A DNA stretch of 64,000 nt. It comes from Granulicella aggregans (GTDB taxonomy: Bacteria > Acidobacteriota > Terriglobia > Terriglobales > Acidobacteriaceae). A program made the position numbers and the translations under genes. The stretch's first letter is position 1. Each line of letters opens with the position of its first letter. The stretch is from assembly GCF_014203275.1 (NCBI RefSeq), contig NZ_JACHIP010000003.1:744001-808000 (forward strand), given 5' to 3'. Under the pieces are notes generated by a model. The model made no database searches. It was not told where the DNA came from and saw only the letters and a list, made by a program, of their open reading frames with translations. Positions 38,343-47,870 of this stretch are shown here, in pieces.

Positions 38343-41300
38343 CTAGAAGTCGAAGCGAAGAGCGAGCTCCATAATGCGGCGCCCCTCGCGGAGCGGAGCA
38401 CTTCCGAAACCGGTGTTCACGTTTCGGTCGTTGTTAAGACCTCCGTCGGCAGAGGTCTGCGGCGTGGTCTGGTTGAAGTTGAGGGTGTAGTCGTTGGTAC
38501 GCACGGATGTGAAACTGTTGTTGCCATGGTTGATGAAGTTGAAAGCAGCGGCCTTCAACTGGACGCTGGTCTTCTCCGTGACCGCGAACCGCTTCGCGAC
38601 GGTAAGGTCGGTGTTGAAGAAGCCAGGGCCCGGAAGGAAGCCATAGCGGTAGGCTCCGTTGGTCCCAATGCTGGGAACAGCGAATGCGTTGCCATTGACA
38701 TACTGGTGTTGGCCACGTCCCGCAGCAGGATTGCCGACGAGCAGAGGCTGAAGGTTTACGTCCGGAGTTCCAAGGATGTTGGTGTTATTGATTGCCAGCG
38801 AGCAAGAAGGGTTGGGGTTTGCTTCTGAGGGTGCTGGCGTCTGGCAGCTACCGCGTCCATTGCCAAGATCCACGCCGTTCGCGATTGCAATGTTGCCGCC
38901 GAGTGAGAAATTGGGATTGTTGATGGACGGCAGGTTTGAACCGCTCTGATAGTTGGATATACCGGAGACCTCCCAGCCATTCGCTCCGAGACCAAGCAGC
39001 TTGCTCTTCACGAGATTGCCGAACTGATAGGAGTACGCAGCATTGAAGATGTGGCGATGGTCGTAGGTCTCTTCCAGGTAGTCATTGTGGAGATTGAAGG
39101 GATCAGCAGGGTAGCCATTGTTGTATCCCCCGAGAACCCCGAGCGCCTTTGAGAAGGTGTAGTTTATGCCGAAGGTAGACTTGCCCTGCTGCTTGGCAAC
39201 AGCGACCTGGAGACCGTTGTAGTTTGCGTACAGGTTATGCTGCGCGATGTAGAGGTGGTTGTAGAGCGGGTACTTCTTGTAGCTGTCGATGTGCGCCTGG
39301 TCGAGGCCGCCGACGGTAGAGTTGCTGGAGGTGTCCCCGGGTGCAGCAAAGTTCGGATAGACCTGGCCGACGTTTGCAAATCCGCGAGTGTTCGGCTGCG
39401 GCTGGAAGAGCGAGCCAATGGGAAGCGAGTTCAGGTCGTCGAGGGTGGTGTTCTGCGACGAGCCATTGTTGAGGATATGGTTACTGTTGTTGCCGACATA
39501 GGCGACTTCAAGCAGCATGTTCCCGGGAAGGCGCTGGTCGACCGAAAGGTTGTAAGTCTTTACCTGGGGCTGCTCGTCGTCGTTGGCCATGAAGCCGTAG
39601 GCATTCACGTCTGGACTAAAGCCGCTCGGGTTGGTGAAGAGCGAAGCCTGCGAACTGATCGATGAAAGGTTAATCGGGCCGTTCAGATACGCGGTGCGCT
39701 GTCCCTGTACGGTTCCTACGCCGTTGGTTGCGTCGTTAGAGGAGTCGTGAGCTCTGTAAATGCCGAAGCCGCCACGAACGATTGTCTTGCCTCCGCCGTA
39801 GGCGTCCCATGCGAATCCGACCCGAGGTTCGACGTAAGCCCAGCGGGTCCCGAGCCCTGCAACGGGAACACTCTTATCGATCGAATGATAGGAGAAGCCA
39901 GGCAGAGCCGGGTTCGAATTGGCGGCGTACGCAGCGGGCGAGAAGACAGGGATGCCCTGACCGTGCGCGTCGCCCCAGGGAGTGAAGTGCTCAAACCGGA
40001 TGCCGAGATCCAGCGTAAGACGCTGGGCGATACGCCAGTGGTCCTGCACATAGCCGTCGAGGTTGTAGAAGAAGACGTTCGGTGCTGGAGCGAAGTTTGT
40101 CTGGTTGTATTGAAAGACATGTCCTTCGGCGAAGTTGGCAAGGTAGTTACCGCCATTTCCGCTGCCGACCTGTCCGGTATTGTGAACGGTCCCTGCGACG
40201 GGATCGGTATAGGATTCGGGGAAGTAGTACAGGTTGATAGTCCCGTTGGTGTTTACGAATGGCAGAACCTGGTGGTTGCTGTCGAGCTGATAGAAGACGC
40301 CGGCACGAACGGTGTGCTTCCCGAGAACCTTGGTGAGATTGTCCCCGAAGGTCCGGATCACCTTTGTGGCGTAGATACCTCCAAAGGAGCCGTCGGGCAG
40401 GCGGGAGAGCGGAAGGCCATCGTTGCCATAGTCTTCGAGAGTGGGCTGGACCGTGCTCCCGTTGTTGAAGAGACCCTGGTAGGGATTGCCTTGGGTCGCC
40501 GCCAGGTTCTTGGGAGCAAAGTTCTGCTTGAAGTAGATCCCCGCGCCGTAGAACTCGTTGGTGAGGGTGGGCCCGAAGATTGTCGTGAGGTTGAGGCTGG
40601 CGATCTGCGAGTCGATCGTGCTGACAAGGCCACCCCCTGGGATGTTGACGCCGCCAAGGTTACCGCGAGGGGAGTAATACTCTGCTTGCGGAACGCCGTT
40701 CGTGCCACGCTCTACGCTATAGACGCCGAAGATCTTGTTTCTGTCGGAGATGGAGTCGTCGACCCGGATCTTCGCCTGGTAGAGGTTGTTGTCGACCAGA
40801 TTCGTCGTGATCCAGTTATAGGTGCCGTTGCTTGTTGAGTTCGGCAGAGGCATCTCTTTCAAGATGACCGAGGAGAGAGGGTCGAGGAAGGCAGAGACGT
40901 TGCCGTTCACAAGAGCCTGACCTTGAGGTCCAGTGGTCGGGATGGTGCATAGGTTCGCATCGGTACCGCTGCAGCCGTTGACTGTTGGCGTATATCCGGA
41001 ACCAAGATACTGCTGCAGTTGAGCGCCACTAAAGTCGCCGGCGCGCATGCCTGCAGTTGGGACAAGAGCGGTCAGGACGGCACCCGCAGCTCCACCATAG
41101 GCATAGGAGTTCCGTTGCGCGTACTGCTCTGCTCCGACGAAGAACGTCAGCTTCTTCGACTTGTTGAAGGGGATGCCGGGGATAGCGAGCGGGCCGCCGA
41201 AGGTAAAGCCTGGGTAGACTTGGCGATCTGGCGGCTTTTGCTGGCCGGTGTAGTTAGCGATCCAGTCGGTGGAGTTGAGTTGGGAGGTACGAGCGTACGT

Positions 41301-42149
41301 GTAGAGCGAGCCGTGGTATTTGTTGCCTCCCGACTTACCGACCGCGTTGACAACGATAGGGCCGCGGGCTCCGTCGGCAGTGAAGCTCGAGGTCTGAACT
41401 TTTACCTCCGCAACCTGCTCATAATTTATGTTTTGGACCGCTCCACCGAAGTTGCCTGGATCGGTGACATCGGCGCCGTCCGACAGCAGGGCAACTCCGT
41501 TTAGGGGGGTACCATTCGCTGCGTACGAGCCGAGAGCTCCGTTTACCGAGACCTGCGACGGATCGTACGCCTGGTTGTCAATGTTTCCGCCGCCGCCGCG
41601 GGAGATTGCGAAGCCGGGGAGGATCTTGAATAGTTCCGTGACATCGCGGCCTTCAACGGAAAGGTGCTCGATGTCCTGCGAGGAGATGAGCGAACTTTGC
41701 TCTCCAGAATCCAAGTTGATAGAGTCACTTCCGCTCGTGACTTCAACGACGTCATTGGCACCACCAGCGATCAAATGAATGTCGCGTACGGATCTTTGGT
41801 CACCCGGATCGAGGTGGATGGCGTTTTGCTGGAAGCCCTTGAAACCTGACGCGCTGATCAGAACGTCGTAGTTGCCGGTCGGGACGCCAGAAAAAGAGAA
41901 GATTCCCGAGCCATTGCTGGTGGTGGTGCGCTTGTCGTCGCTGGTCTCACTCTTAAGCGTTACCTGAGCGTTGGGGATGACGGCTCCGGTCGAGTCTGTG
42001 ATCGTTCCGCCGAGTGTCGCGGTCGTTCCCTGGGCGAAGGTCAGCGTAGAAGTGAAGAGCGCAAAGAACGCCAATGCCAAAAAGTGGAACGGCTTCATTA
42101 GGTTTGTGACGTGCGAGGTATTGCCGCTTGCTCTGGGACCTGTGTGCAT
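38343..42149 (-). CDS. TonB-dependent receptor with carboxypeptidase-regulatory-like N-terminal domain
   Basis: 1,268-residue outer-membrane protein of the Oar-like type abundant in acidobacteria. The signal peptide is MKPFHFLALAFFALFTSTLT (from residue 18). A CNA-B/carboxypeptidase-regulatory-like domain follows (about 42-125, beginning ATLGGTITDSTGAVIPNAQV), then a plug domain (about 140-260, with SVEGRDVTELFKILPGF). The barrel ends in ELALRFDF with the C-terminal Phe usual for outer-membrane barrels. The start at 42149 has AGGAG 11 bases ahead; ATG 42098 would start directly at the signal peptide. The substrate is probably a large glycan or oligosaccharide, given the adjacent glucuronoxylan genes, but no SusD-like partner is present. 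A short palindrome lies upstream. Confidence 0.93.
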   Translation of the reverse strand: MHTGPRASGNTSHVTNLMKPFHFLALAFFALFTSTLTFAQGTTATLGGTITDSTGAVIPNAQVTLKSETSDDKRTTTSNGSGIFSFSGVPTGNYDVLISASGFKGFQQNAIHLDPGDQRSVRDIHLIAGGANDVVEVTSGSDSINLDSGEQSSLISSQDIEHLSVEGRDVTELFKILPGFAISRGGGGNIDNQAYDPSQVSVNGALGSYAANGTPLNGVALLSDGADVTDPGNFGGAVQNINYEQVAEVKVQTSSFTADGARGPIVVNAVGKSGGNKYHGSLYTYARTSQLNSTDWIANYTGQQKPPDRQVYPGFTFGGPLAIPGIPFNKSKKLTFFVGAEQYAQRNSYAYGGAAGAVLTALVPTAGMRAGDFSGAQLQQYLGSGYTPTVNGCSGTDANLCTIPTTGPQGQALVNGNVSAFLDPLSSVILKEMPLPNSTSNGTYNWITTNLVDNNLYQAKIRVDDSISDRNKIFGVYSVERGTNGVPQAEYYSPRGNLGGVNIPGGGLVSTIDSQIASLNLTTIFGPTLTNEFYGAGIYFKQNFAPKNLAATQGNPYQGLFNNGSTVQPTLEDYGNDGLPLSRLPDGSFGGIYATKVIRTFGDNLTKVLGKHTVRAGVFYQLDSNHQVLPFVNTNGTINLYYFPESYTDPVAGTVHNTGQVGSGNGGNYLANFAEGHVFQYNQTNFAPAPNVFFYNLDGYVQDHWRIAQRLTLDLGIRFEHFTPWGDAHGQGIPVFSPAAYAANSNPALPGFSYHSIDKSVPVAGLGTRWAYVEPRVGFAWDAYGGGKTIVRGGFGIYRAHDSSNDATNGVGTVQGQRTAYLNGPINLSSISSQASLFTNPSGFSPDVNAYGFMANDDEQPQVKTYNLSVDQRLPGNMLLEVAYVGNNSNHILNNGSSQNTTLDDLNSLPIGSLFQPQPNTRGFANVGQVYPNFAAPGDTSSNSTVGGLDQAHIDSYKKYPLYNHLYIAQHNLYANYNGLQVAVAKQQGKSTFGINYTFSKALGVLGGYNNGYPADPFNLHNDYLEETYDHRHIFNAAYSYQFGNLVKSKLLGLGANGWEVSGISNYQSGSNLPSINNPNFSLGGNIAIANGVDLGNGRGSCQTPAPSEANPNPSCSLAINNTNILGTPDVNLQPLLVGNPAAGRGQHQYVNGNAFAVPSIGTNGAYRYGFLPGPGFFNTDLTVAKRFAVTEKTSVQLKAAAFNFINHGNNSFTSVRTNDYTLNFNQTTPQTSADGGLNNDRNVNTGFGSAPLREGRRIMELALRFDF

Positions 42150-42484
42150 GATTGGGGAAACTCCTGGTGTTGGGTGATTGCTAGATCGTCTTACTAAATC
42201 GATTTCGCAAGCGCCGACGAGCGTACAGGAGTAGACCTACGTCTGCCTAGTGAGGGGTGCAATTTTGGCATCCCATCAAATTTTCCGAGGCTCTAAGTTC
42301 AACGGAGTCCAAACGCACTGCCGGGGGGTGGGGAGGTCCTACCAATTTAGCTGGTCGCGCAACGTCTTAAACGCGGCACGAAGTTCATTCGGAGTATTTT
42401 CCGCTCAAGATGGAGAGGCTTAGCAAACTGTGACGTTTTCGTGTCCAGGAGTACCGACGTTCCTGAAACAGGACTCTTGAGGAG
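42150..42484. other. Upstream region of the TonB receptor
   Basis: 335 bases before the receptor start. No gene is seen. It should contain the receptor promoter on the minus strand and the end of the SGNH transcript. The only notable element is the palindrome at 42196-42205. Confidence 0.5.
42196..42205. promoter_or_regulatory. Short palindrome AAATCGATTT, possible LacI-type operator
   Basis: A perfect 10-base palindrome with a central CG, 47 bases before the TonB-receptor start codon. LacI-family operators often have this form. The length is short enough to arise by chance. Confidence 0.25.
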
Positions 42485-43714
42485 TTATTTAAACAACGCC
42501 AAATCGATTGCGTCGCCCATTGCTCGGTATCCTGCCGGGCCGGGGTGAAGGTGGTCTCCGGAGTCGTAGGCAGGCAAAAGCTGTCGCGGGTTGTCGGGGT
42601 CGGCCATTACCCTGTCAAAGTCGATAACCGCATCGAAGCTGCCAGGCTGGCGAATCCAGGCATTGACGCGCTGTCGATCCTCCTCGCTGGCTAATCCCGG
42701 ATGATAGTAGTCCGAGCCGCCGTCGGGCATGACAGTCGCGCCGTATACCCGAACACCGCGGGCGTGGGCGCGGGTGACGATCTGCTGGTAGGCCCCGATC
42801 ATCCGATGGACGAGATCATCATGGGATGTCTTCGGCGGGCTGGCCTCGCGTTCCAGTCCACCAAGGTCGTTGATTCCTTCCAAAACAATGACGTATTGCA
42901 CGCCAGGCTGGGCCAGGACGTCGCGATCAAGGCGCGCAAGTGCATTGGGGCCAAGACCATCGGTGAGGAGATGGTTGCCTCCGATGCCCTGGTTGAGCAC
43001 GCCGGTGTTGCGACGGCGTGGGTCGGCCTGTAGGCGCCGAGCGAGTACGTCGGTCCAGCGATTATTACGATTTGTGGTTGCCCCATGACCATCCGTTATC
43101 GAGTCGCCAAGAACAACGATGGAATACGCGGACGGTGGGCCTTGCACATCAACGCCGGAGAGCAGATACCAGTGATCGACCTTGATCGCCGAGAGCATGT
43201 CCGCTGCGGTGGTAAGGTCTCCGGGAGCGTAGAAAGACGTCTGGCGCGAACCTGGGTGGCCGGTCTGCTGGCCAGGTTCGGCTTCGACATGGATCGAGAC
43301 CGTGAAGTCCGATAGAGCAACGAGCGGGAAGGAGATTGGATCTGAGATGTATTCGGCGGCAGGCGGTATTAGAACGTCGGAAACTCCGTTGAAGAGCAAG
43401 GCACGGTCCGTCGAAGGGTCGATCGCGCTCGAGCCAGATGCGACAGGACGAGCGATATGTACGGACGTGAGGTGCAGCGCTCGGGTGCCGAATGCGTTCG
43501 ATAGGTGAACGCGAATCATGCTGCCACCGCAGGAAACATGGACTGTCTGACGAAGTGTGGCGTCTTTCAAAGCTTCCTGCGAAAGAGAGTTCTGCGACTC
43601 GGGAATCTGTTGCGACGCCGCCCAAGTCCCGACCCACGTCGGCGGCGGACTGGCTAGAGCATTCAGTGATGACGCCAAAATCAACGGAAGGATGGAATAT
43701 CGTAAACGCTTCAT
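42485..43714 (-). CDS. Secreted SGNH/GDSL-family esterase
   Basis: 409 residues from the ATG at 43714, which has GAGG five bases ahead and opens directly into a signal peptide (MKRLRYSILPLILASSLNAL). An N-terminal beta-domain (about 30-190) precedes the SGNH hydrolase core. Catalytic blocks are GDSITDG (Ser), GIGGN, EGINDLG (Asn) and SGDHLHPGP (Asp and His). In this setting a carbohydrate esterase acting on acetylated xylan is likely but unproven. The frame is also open for 137 codons upstream (to 44125); that stretch is the broken CE15 remnant, not part of this protein. It is the last gene of the minus-strand glucuronoxylan operon. Confidence 0.88.
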   Translation of the reverse strand: MKRLRYSILPLILASSLNALASPPPTWVGTWAASQQIPESQNSLSQEALKDATLRQTVHVSCGGSMIRVHLSNAFGTRALHLTSVHIARPVASGSSAIDPSTDRALLFNGVSDVLIPPAAEYISDPISFPLVALSDFTVSIHVEAEPGQQTGHPGSRQTSFYAPGDLTTAADMLSAIKVDHWYLLSGVDVQGPPSAYSIVVLGDSITDGHGATTNRNNRWTDVLARRLQADPRRRNTGVLNQGIGGNHLLTDGLGPNALARLDRDVLAQPGVQYVIVLEGINDLGGLEREASPPKTSHDDLVHRMIGAYQQIVTRAHARGVRVYGATVMPDGGSDYYHPGLASEEDRQRVNAWIRQPGSFDAVIDFDRVMADPDNPRQLLPAYDSGDHLHPGPAGYRAMGDAIDLALFK

Positions 43715-43742
43715 TCGTCCTCTATCGCCCTGATGGAGTGCG

Positions 43743-44140
43743 CTACATGAACTTGTCTGCCCACTGAATGAAGTATCTAACGTTCGGTACGTCGGTGTGC
43801 CCCCGTCATGCTGCCGCCATGCGAGTTGCCCATCAAGTAGGCCGGAGTTCACTGGAGGCATCTTTGCGGCCTGATAGTCGCTGGGCACGCCGAGAGTCTC
43901 ATCTCCGAGGAGTTCGAAGACCGGCTGGGCAGCCACTGTCGCCATGAAGCTGCCCTGCTGGTCGAGCCACTTCGCGTCTCCGTTCTCCGGGATGCCGTAG
44001 CTGACGAAGACAAGGCGCGGAGCGTAAAGGGCGATCAATTCAGGTGAGTCGACGGGAAGATCTTCAGCGTTCTTTGATCCGAAGCTCGCGTCGTCAGCAG
44101 CATCCCTCATGAAGTTACCGGCCATCCAGTATTGAGCTCC
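43743..44140 (-). pseudogene. 3' part of a CE15-like glucuronoyl methylesterase gene
   Basis: The reading YWMAGNFM, then DLPVDSPELIALYAPRLVFV, GSFMATVAAQPVFELLG and LAWRQHDGG corresponds to the C-terminal third of CE15 glucuronoyl esterases, which cleave ester links between lignin and xylan glucuronic acid. The GxSxG nucleophile part is missing. After RQHDGG the frame is lost at a run of five G (43800-43804). In the next frame the expected end follows (HTDVPNVRYFIQWADKFM) and stops at 43743, which points to loss of one G from six. The upstream border is an abrupt join to a GH35-type gene at about 44132-44142. No functional product is expected. Confidence 0.75.
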
Positions 44141-44497
44141 CTTCAGTCGGCTCGATTGTCTCCCACGCCACGGGTAGAAGAGCGGTGTTGAGATGCGTGG
44201 AGGTCAGCCGAGGCCAGATGAGGTCATGCAGGGGATGCTTGATGAACTGGAGTTATGCGGTTTGCCGCCGAGAAGAAGAAAGGACTTACCGTCGACGATC
44301 AACTGGGTTGCCGCACCACGTTGCTCAAGGTGCGGAATAAATGCCTCGCTTGCAGCGGGAGCATGATCCGTCTTTACAGTCGGCTGGTCACTTATGAGCG
44401 GACAGACTGCAAGGAAAAAAATAAAGAGCGAACTCCAAAATGCCACGATCAATAGCGATTCCTTGTAACGGGATAGATCAAGTGGTGGCCGATTCAC
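44139..44497 (-). pseudogene. 5' part of a GH35 (DUF5597-type) beta-galactosidase-like gene
   Basis: It starts with ATG at 44497 overlapping the GH115 stop in an ATGA arrangement, so it was translated with GH115. It encodes a membrane leader (ESLLIVAFWSSLFIFFLAV) and the GH35 N-terminus (IPHLEQRGAATQLIVDG, then FLLLGGKPHNSSSSS). A frameshift between about 44226 and 44250 follows. In the new frame the GH35 barrel start continues as LIWPRLTSTHLNTALLPVAW and ETIEPTEG. At 44139 the homology ends and CE15 sequence begins. Most of the enzyme, including the catalytic residues, is deleted. Confidence 0.75.
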
Positions 44498-47187
44498 TTT
44501 GAAGCGAACCGTGTCTTCGTTTCAGGCGGCCCAAGGTAGCTTGCCGGTATAGGTCCGTTACTGACCACGACCTTCTCCAGCACTTCGTTGTCATCGATGC
44601 GCCAGACCTTGATCACATGTGGGCCTGCCTGAATGTCTGTGAATTGTGCTTCTAATACACGGCAGTTGTCCTCTACGGCTTTATTCCAGTCGAACTGCGC
44701 GCGCGTGGTCGCATCGCTCGGCGCAGGGACCAAGTGGTCGCTGAGGACCTGGACGGGGCCGTCATCGACCGATAGGCCGATTTGAAGAGTGCCCTTCCCT
44801 GTTGTGTCGAGCGTGGGTGCCATCATCAACTGAACAGCCAGCGTGCCTGAGTTCCTCAGAGCAACATCGTACTCGAGATGGACGCCGTCGCCTGGTGTCG
44901 TCGACGCACGGCCCTGGGGTAACGCAATGACGGCTCCCAGCGTGCGACCCAGGTTAGGAATCGTCTGCCAAGTAAGTCCCTTGCCCCCAATTGCTCTCGC
45001 GTAATGCTGCGGCTCGATGGCGATGACATCAGCCTGCGAGGCATTGGCAGCCTCTTCTTCCGGTTCCGGCGAAGTAAAAACAATAGCCTTGTCAGCAACG
45101 GCCCCTGCAACTCTCTTCATCGGCGGCATCTCCTGCGTATCGGGCTGCTGCCAGCCGGTGTAGCCGATGTGCGTCTGAAGCATCATTCCGTCCCACTTGC
45201 CGCCCTGCACAGCGTGATACTCGTTCGTAATCTCTTTGTCGCGCCGGAACGCAGCTTCTGCCCGGTCGGCAAAGAAGTTTGCGCGCGCATCGCCCAATGG
45301 AGCCAGCCGATGATTCCAGGCCACAGCGTAGTAAAGATGGTAGAGGTTGGATAGCGCGAGGATGGGATGCTCTATGAGCTCAAAGAAGGCGTCGCGCTGG
45401 TCTTCGCGCAGCGCAGGTTTAACGTCGCGCACTTCACGTTCGAGGTGTTCCCACTCACCGATCATCATGCCGAACTCTCCTCCATCCAGAGCGCTGCCGT
45501 TCTTGCCCCCCAACACGAAGCTGTCGGCGTCGATCAGCTCCGGCTTCCTTCGAGCCGCAAGTTGGCTGTAGCGCGTCACGAGATGGGCGATGGCAGCAGC
45601 TTGGGCGGAACCGAAGGCTTCCCTTGCCCACTCTTCGGGATAGCGGTTGAGCGCCTCCAAATTCATAGCTTCTGGGTTCCATGCCTGCTTCATGAAGAAT
45701 GAGAGGGGGAACTCCATCGGCTTGATATCTCCCACGTTGACGATCCACAATTGCTTCGCCCCGCTTGCGTAGGCCAGGTCCATCTGCTGCCACGTCTTCT
45801 CAATCTGGTTGGTATTGATCCACTTGTAGTTGCGCGGAAGCCCAACGTAGTCGAAGTGATAGTAGATGCCATAGCCACCTGCTCGCTCTGCGCCAGCCTC
45901 CGGTAGACGTCTGAGCTGGCCCCAGTTGTCGTCCGAGAAGAGCAACGTCACGTCGTCCGGAACCTTCATGCCGTGGTCGTAGTAGTCCTGCACCTCCTTG
46001 TACAGCGCCCAAACTTGCGGCGTCTGGCTCGCAGGCTTTCGGGTCACGTCCGCTATGATCTTCCTCTGGTCGGCAACGATCGTCTCCAGTTGTCGTGTCG
46101 CCGTACCTTCGGCCATGGGCTCGTCGCCATCGCCGCGCATGCCGATCGTGACCAGGCTCTCATGGGGTGTTCCGTCGCCCTTGGACATCATCCTTTCAAT
46201 GCCACCCCGCCAGAACTCTTGCAGATTCGCGGCATTCGTCGAGTAGTCCCACTTGCCGCCGGTGACACCACCATCCGTGTGCCTGTGCCACTCATCCTGA
46301 GCCCGCATCATCGCCTCGTGGTGCGATGTGCCCATCACAAGACCCATCGCGTCCGCCAGTACCATGTTCTGTGGATCGTCGTCAGCAAAAGCCTTCGGAG
46401 CCCACATCGCAGGCCAAAGGAAGTTTCCCTTCAGTCGCAGGTCCAGCTCGAAGACATGCTCGTACATGCGGGCATTGATGCCTCCAAAGTGTTTTAGCGC
46501 CCAGGTATTGAACCCCGGATTCTCGTCGTTGATGAAGAATCCGCGGTACTTCACCTTCGGCTGATCGCGTCGCGATCCGGAACTGAGAAAGAGATTCGAA
46601 CGGCGCTCGACCGGAACATCGGCAAACCAATACCAAGGCGACACCCCTATCCGTTCCGAGATGTCGTACGCTCCGTACACGACGCCCCTTCGGTCTGAGC
46701 CGACGATCACAAGCGCTTGTGGAACATTGGGAAACGGATGCTCCACAATGATCTGGCGAAAGGCCTCCCACCGCCCGTCGAGGTCGGCTACCTGGATCAT
46801 TCCCTTTTGGGCGAGCTCATCGATGATGACGCTGTGATGGAGAACTCCCATGACGACCAGCGGGCCGCGCACCCGATCAACACTATGCACTACCAGCGGT
46901 GCATGTCCGCTGACACGCCGTAAATCGTCAGCAAAGCTGCTGGCCACATGTTGCACCGCCGAGTCGGAGTTCACGTCAATCAGAATTGCAGCCGGGCGGT
47001 TGTTGTGTATCAAGCCGAAAGTGCCCTGCTGGTTCTTATGGCAAACAGCTACCGGGACATCGGTCGCATGGGCAACGGAGCTCAAGGCTGTAACTCCAGT
47101 CAGCGTCGCGGCGCGAAGGGCAATCGCTAAAAGACGATGTTCGCTGCGGGCCCTCAGCGAGACTGGACGGTAAGCCGAAATCTCCAT
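44494..47187 (-). CDS. GH115 xylan alpha-1,2-glucuronidase
   Basis: 897-residue secreted enzyme predicted to remove (4-O-methyl)glucuronic acid from glucuronoxylan. The ATG at 47187 is chosen because it gives a signal peptide (LLAIALRAATLTGVTALSSV); an in-frame TTG at 47355 adds an unrelated leader. GH115 landmarks run in order: the early alpha/beta domain (LVIVGSDRRGVVYGAYDISE), RGFFINDENPG, the barrel with ELDLRLKGNFLWPAMW, LLFSDDNWGQLRRLP, GIYYHFDYVGLPRNYKW, LWIVNVGDIKPMEFP, then the helical region and a C-terminal beta-domain (GPHVIKVWRIDD). The length is typical. A 12-base inverted repeat lies about 80 bases upstream. It heads the minus-strand operon GH115-GH35-CE15-SGNH, of which GH35 and CE15 are broken. 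Confidence 0.93.
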   Translation of the reverse strand: MEISAYRPVSLRARSEHRLLAIALRAATLTGVTALSSVAHATDVPVAVCHKNQQGTFGLIHNNRPAAILIDVNSDSAVQHVASSFADDLRRVSGHAPLVVHSVDRVRGPLVVMGVLHHSVIIDELAQKGMIQVADLDGRWEAFRQIIVEHPFPNVPQALVIVGSDRRGVVYGAYDISERIGVSPWYWFADVPVERRSNLFLSSGSRRDQPKVKYRGFFINDENPGFNTWALKHFGGINARMYEHVFELDLRLKGNFLWPAMWAPKAFADDDPQNMVLADAMGLVMGTSHHEAMMRAQDEWHRHTDGGVTGGKWDYSTNAANLQEFWRGGIERMMSKGDGTPHESLVTIGMRGDGDEPMAEGTATRQLETIVADQRKIIADVTRKPASQTPQVWALYKEVQDYYDHGMKVPDDVTLLFSDDNWGQLRRLPEAGAERAGGYGIYYHFDYVGLPRNYKWINTNQIEKTWQQMDLAYASGAKQLWIVNVGDIKPMEFPLSFFMKQAWNPEAMNLEALNRYPEEWAREAFGSAQAAAIAHLVTRYSQLAARRKPELIDADSFVLGGKNGSALDGGEFGMMIGEWEHLEREVRDVKPALREDQRDAFFELIEHPILALSNLYHLYYAVAWNHRLAPLGDARANFFADRAEAAFRRDKEITNEYHAVQGGKWDGMMLQTHIGYTGWQQPDTQEMPPMKRVAGAVADKAIVFTSPEPEEEAANASQADVIAIEPQHYARAIGGKGLTWQTIPNLGRTLGAVIALPQGRASTTPGDGVHLEYDVALRNSGTLAVQLMMAPTLDTTGKGTLQIGLSVDDGPVQVLSDHLVPAPSDATTRAQFDWNKAVEDNCRVLEAQFTDIQAGPHVIKVWRIDDNEVLEKVVVSNGPIPASYLGPPETKTRFASK

Positions 47188-47267
47188 GACCGAGAGAATA
47201 CATGCAATACTCAGCCCGAGATGATCACCGCGTGGATATGTCCTGCCTTCTAGATTGACGAGAAATC

Positions 47268-47305
47268 GCCGATGCACTCTACCCGAGGTCAACGAGTGCA
47301 TCGGC
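47268..47305. promoter_or_regulatory. 12-bp perfect inverted repeat upstream of GH115
   Basis: GCCGATGCACTC (47268-47279) and its exact reverse complement (47294-47305) are separated by 14 bases. It lies 81 bases ahead of the preferred GH115 start. Spacing between half-site centres is about 26 bases, suitable for a regulator dimer or an mRNA leader hairpin. Confidence 0.4.
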
Positions 47306-47429
47306 CCGAATGCGACATTCGAGATTTCCCCAGGCCAGAGGACAATCAAATGCAACTTGAATCAAGCCTTGGGCAAAGACCAGCACCGCCCGTGGACGGG
47401 ATTAGGTCGCCAACATCTGAGGCGATAGC

Positions 47430-47870
47430 TCGGCTTCGTGTACTTGCGAATTCCGCCGCTTTCAGCCCAGACAGACATTGATGGATTTCAGCAACAACGA
47501 CAGAACCCTCGCCCACGGCCGAAGCCACTCGCTTAATGGAACCGGACCGCACGTCACCAACGTCCGGAGTGCTATGTTCGGCGCAGCGGCGATCTGTTGA
47601 ATGAGATAGTCAGACATCGTGACACAGAGGTCGTCGGCGCGAACGATCAGATGCACTTGGAGAACGCGAGAGGACAGGAACAAAGGAGCTTGCCCGGCTG
47701 AGCTTCCACCACCCACGACTGCCACAGCTTCATGACCGCAGAGCGAAGCCTCAAACTCAGTAGCTGCATAGTGAATGCCTTCGCCCTCAAAGCGGTGGGA
47801 GTTTTCGGCAGAGATGCTCCGATAACGCGCTCCCGTCGTAGTCACCACGCAGCGTGAAGACAGGCGTCTT
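47430..47870 (-). pseudogene. Thioredoxin-reductase-like flavoprotein, internal fragment with deletion
   Basis: The frame reads CVVTTTGARYRSIS, HYAATEFEASLCG, then the NADPH-binding motif AVVGGGSSAGQAPLFLS and SDYLIQQIAAAPNI, all typical of the central part of thioredoxin-reductase-like proteins (often fused to a cyclic-nucleotide-binding domain). After IALR the sequence jumps, and in another frame the C-terminal motif DVRSGSIKRVASAVGEGSVV follows near 47540-47490. The region between them and the N-terminal part are missing, including a possible CxxC. It is clearly non-functional. Confidence 0.75.

Noticed and set aside
39747-40838. 363-codon plus-strand frame opposite the TonB receptor gene
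   Set aside because: Composition is that of an antisense shadow (Val/Asp/Glu-rich), with no motif, and the receptor frame is unambiguous.
43715-44125. N-terminal extension of the SGNH esterase
   Set aside because: The sequence is a CE15 remnant, and a proper ribosome-binding site plus signal peptide start the esterase at 43714.
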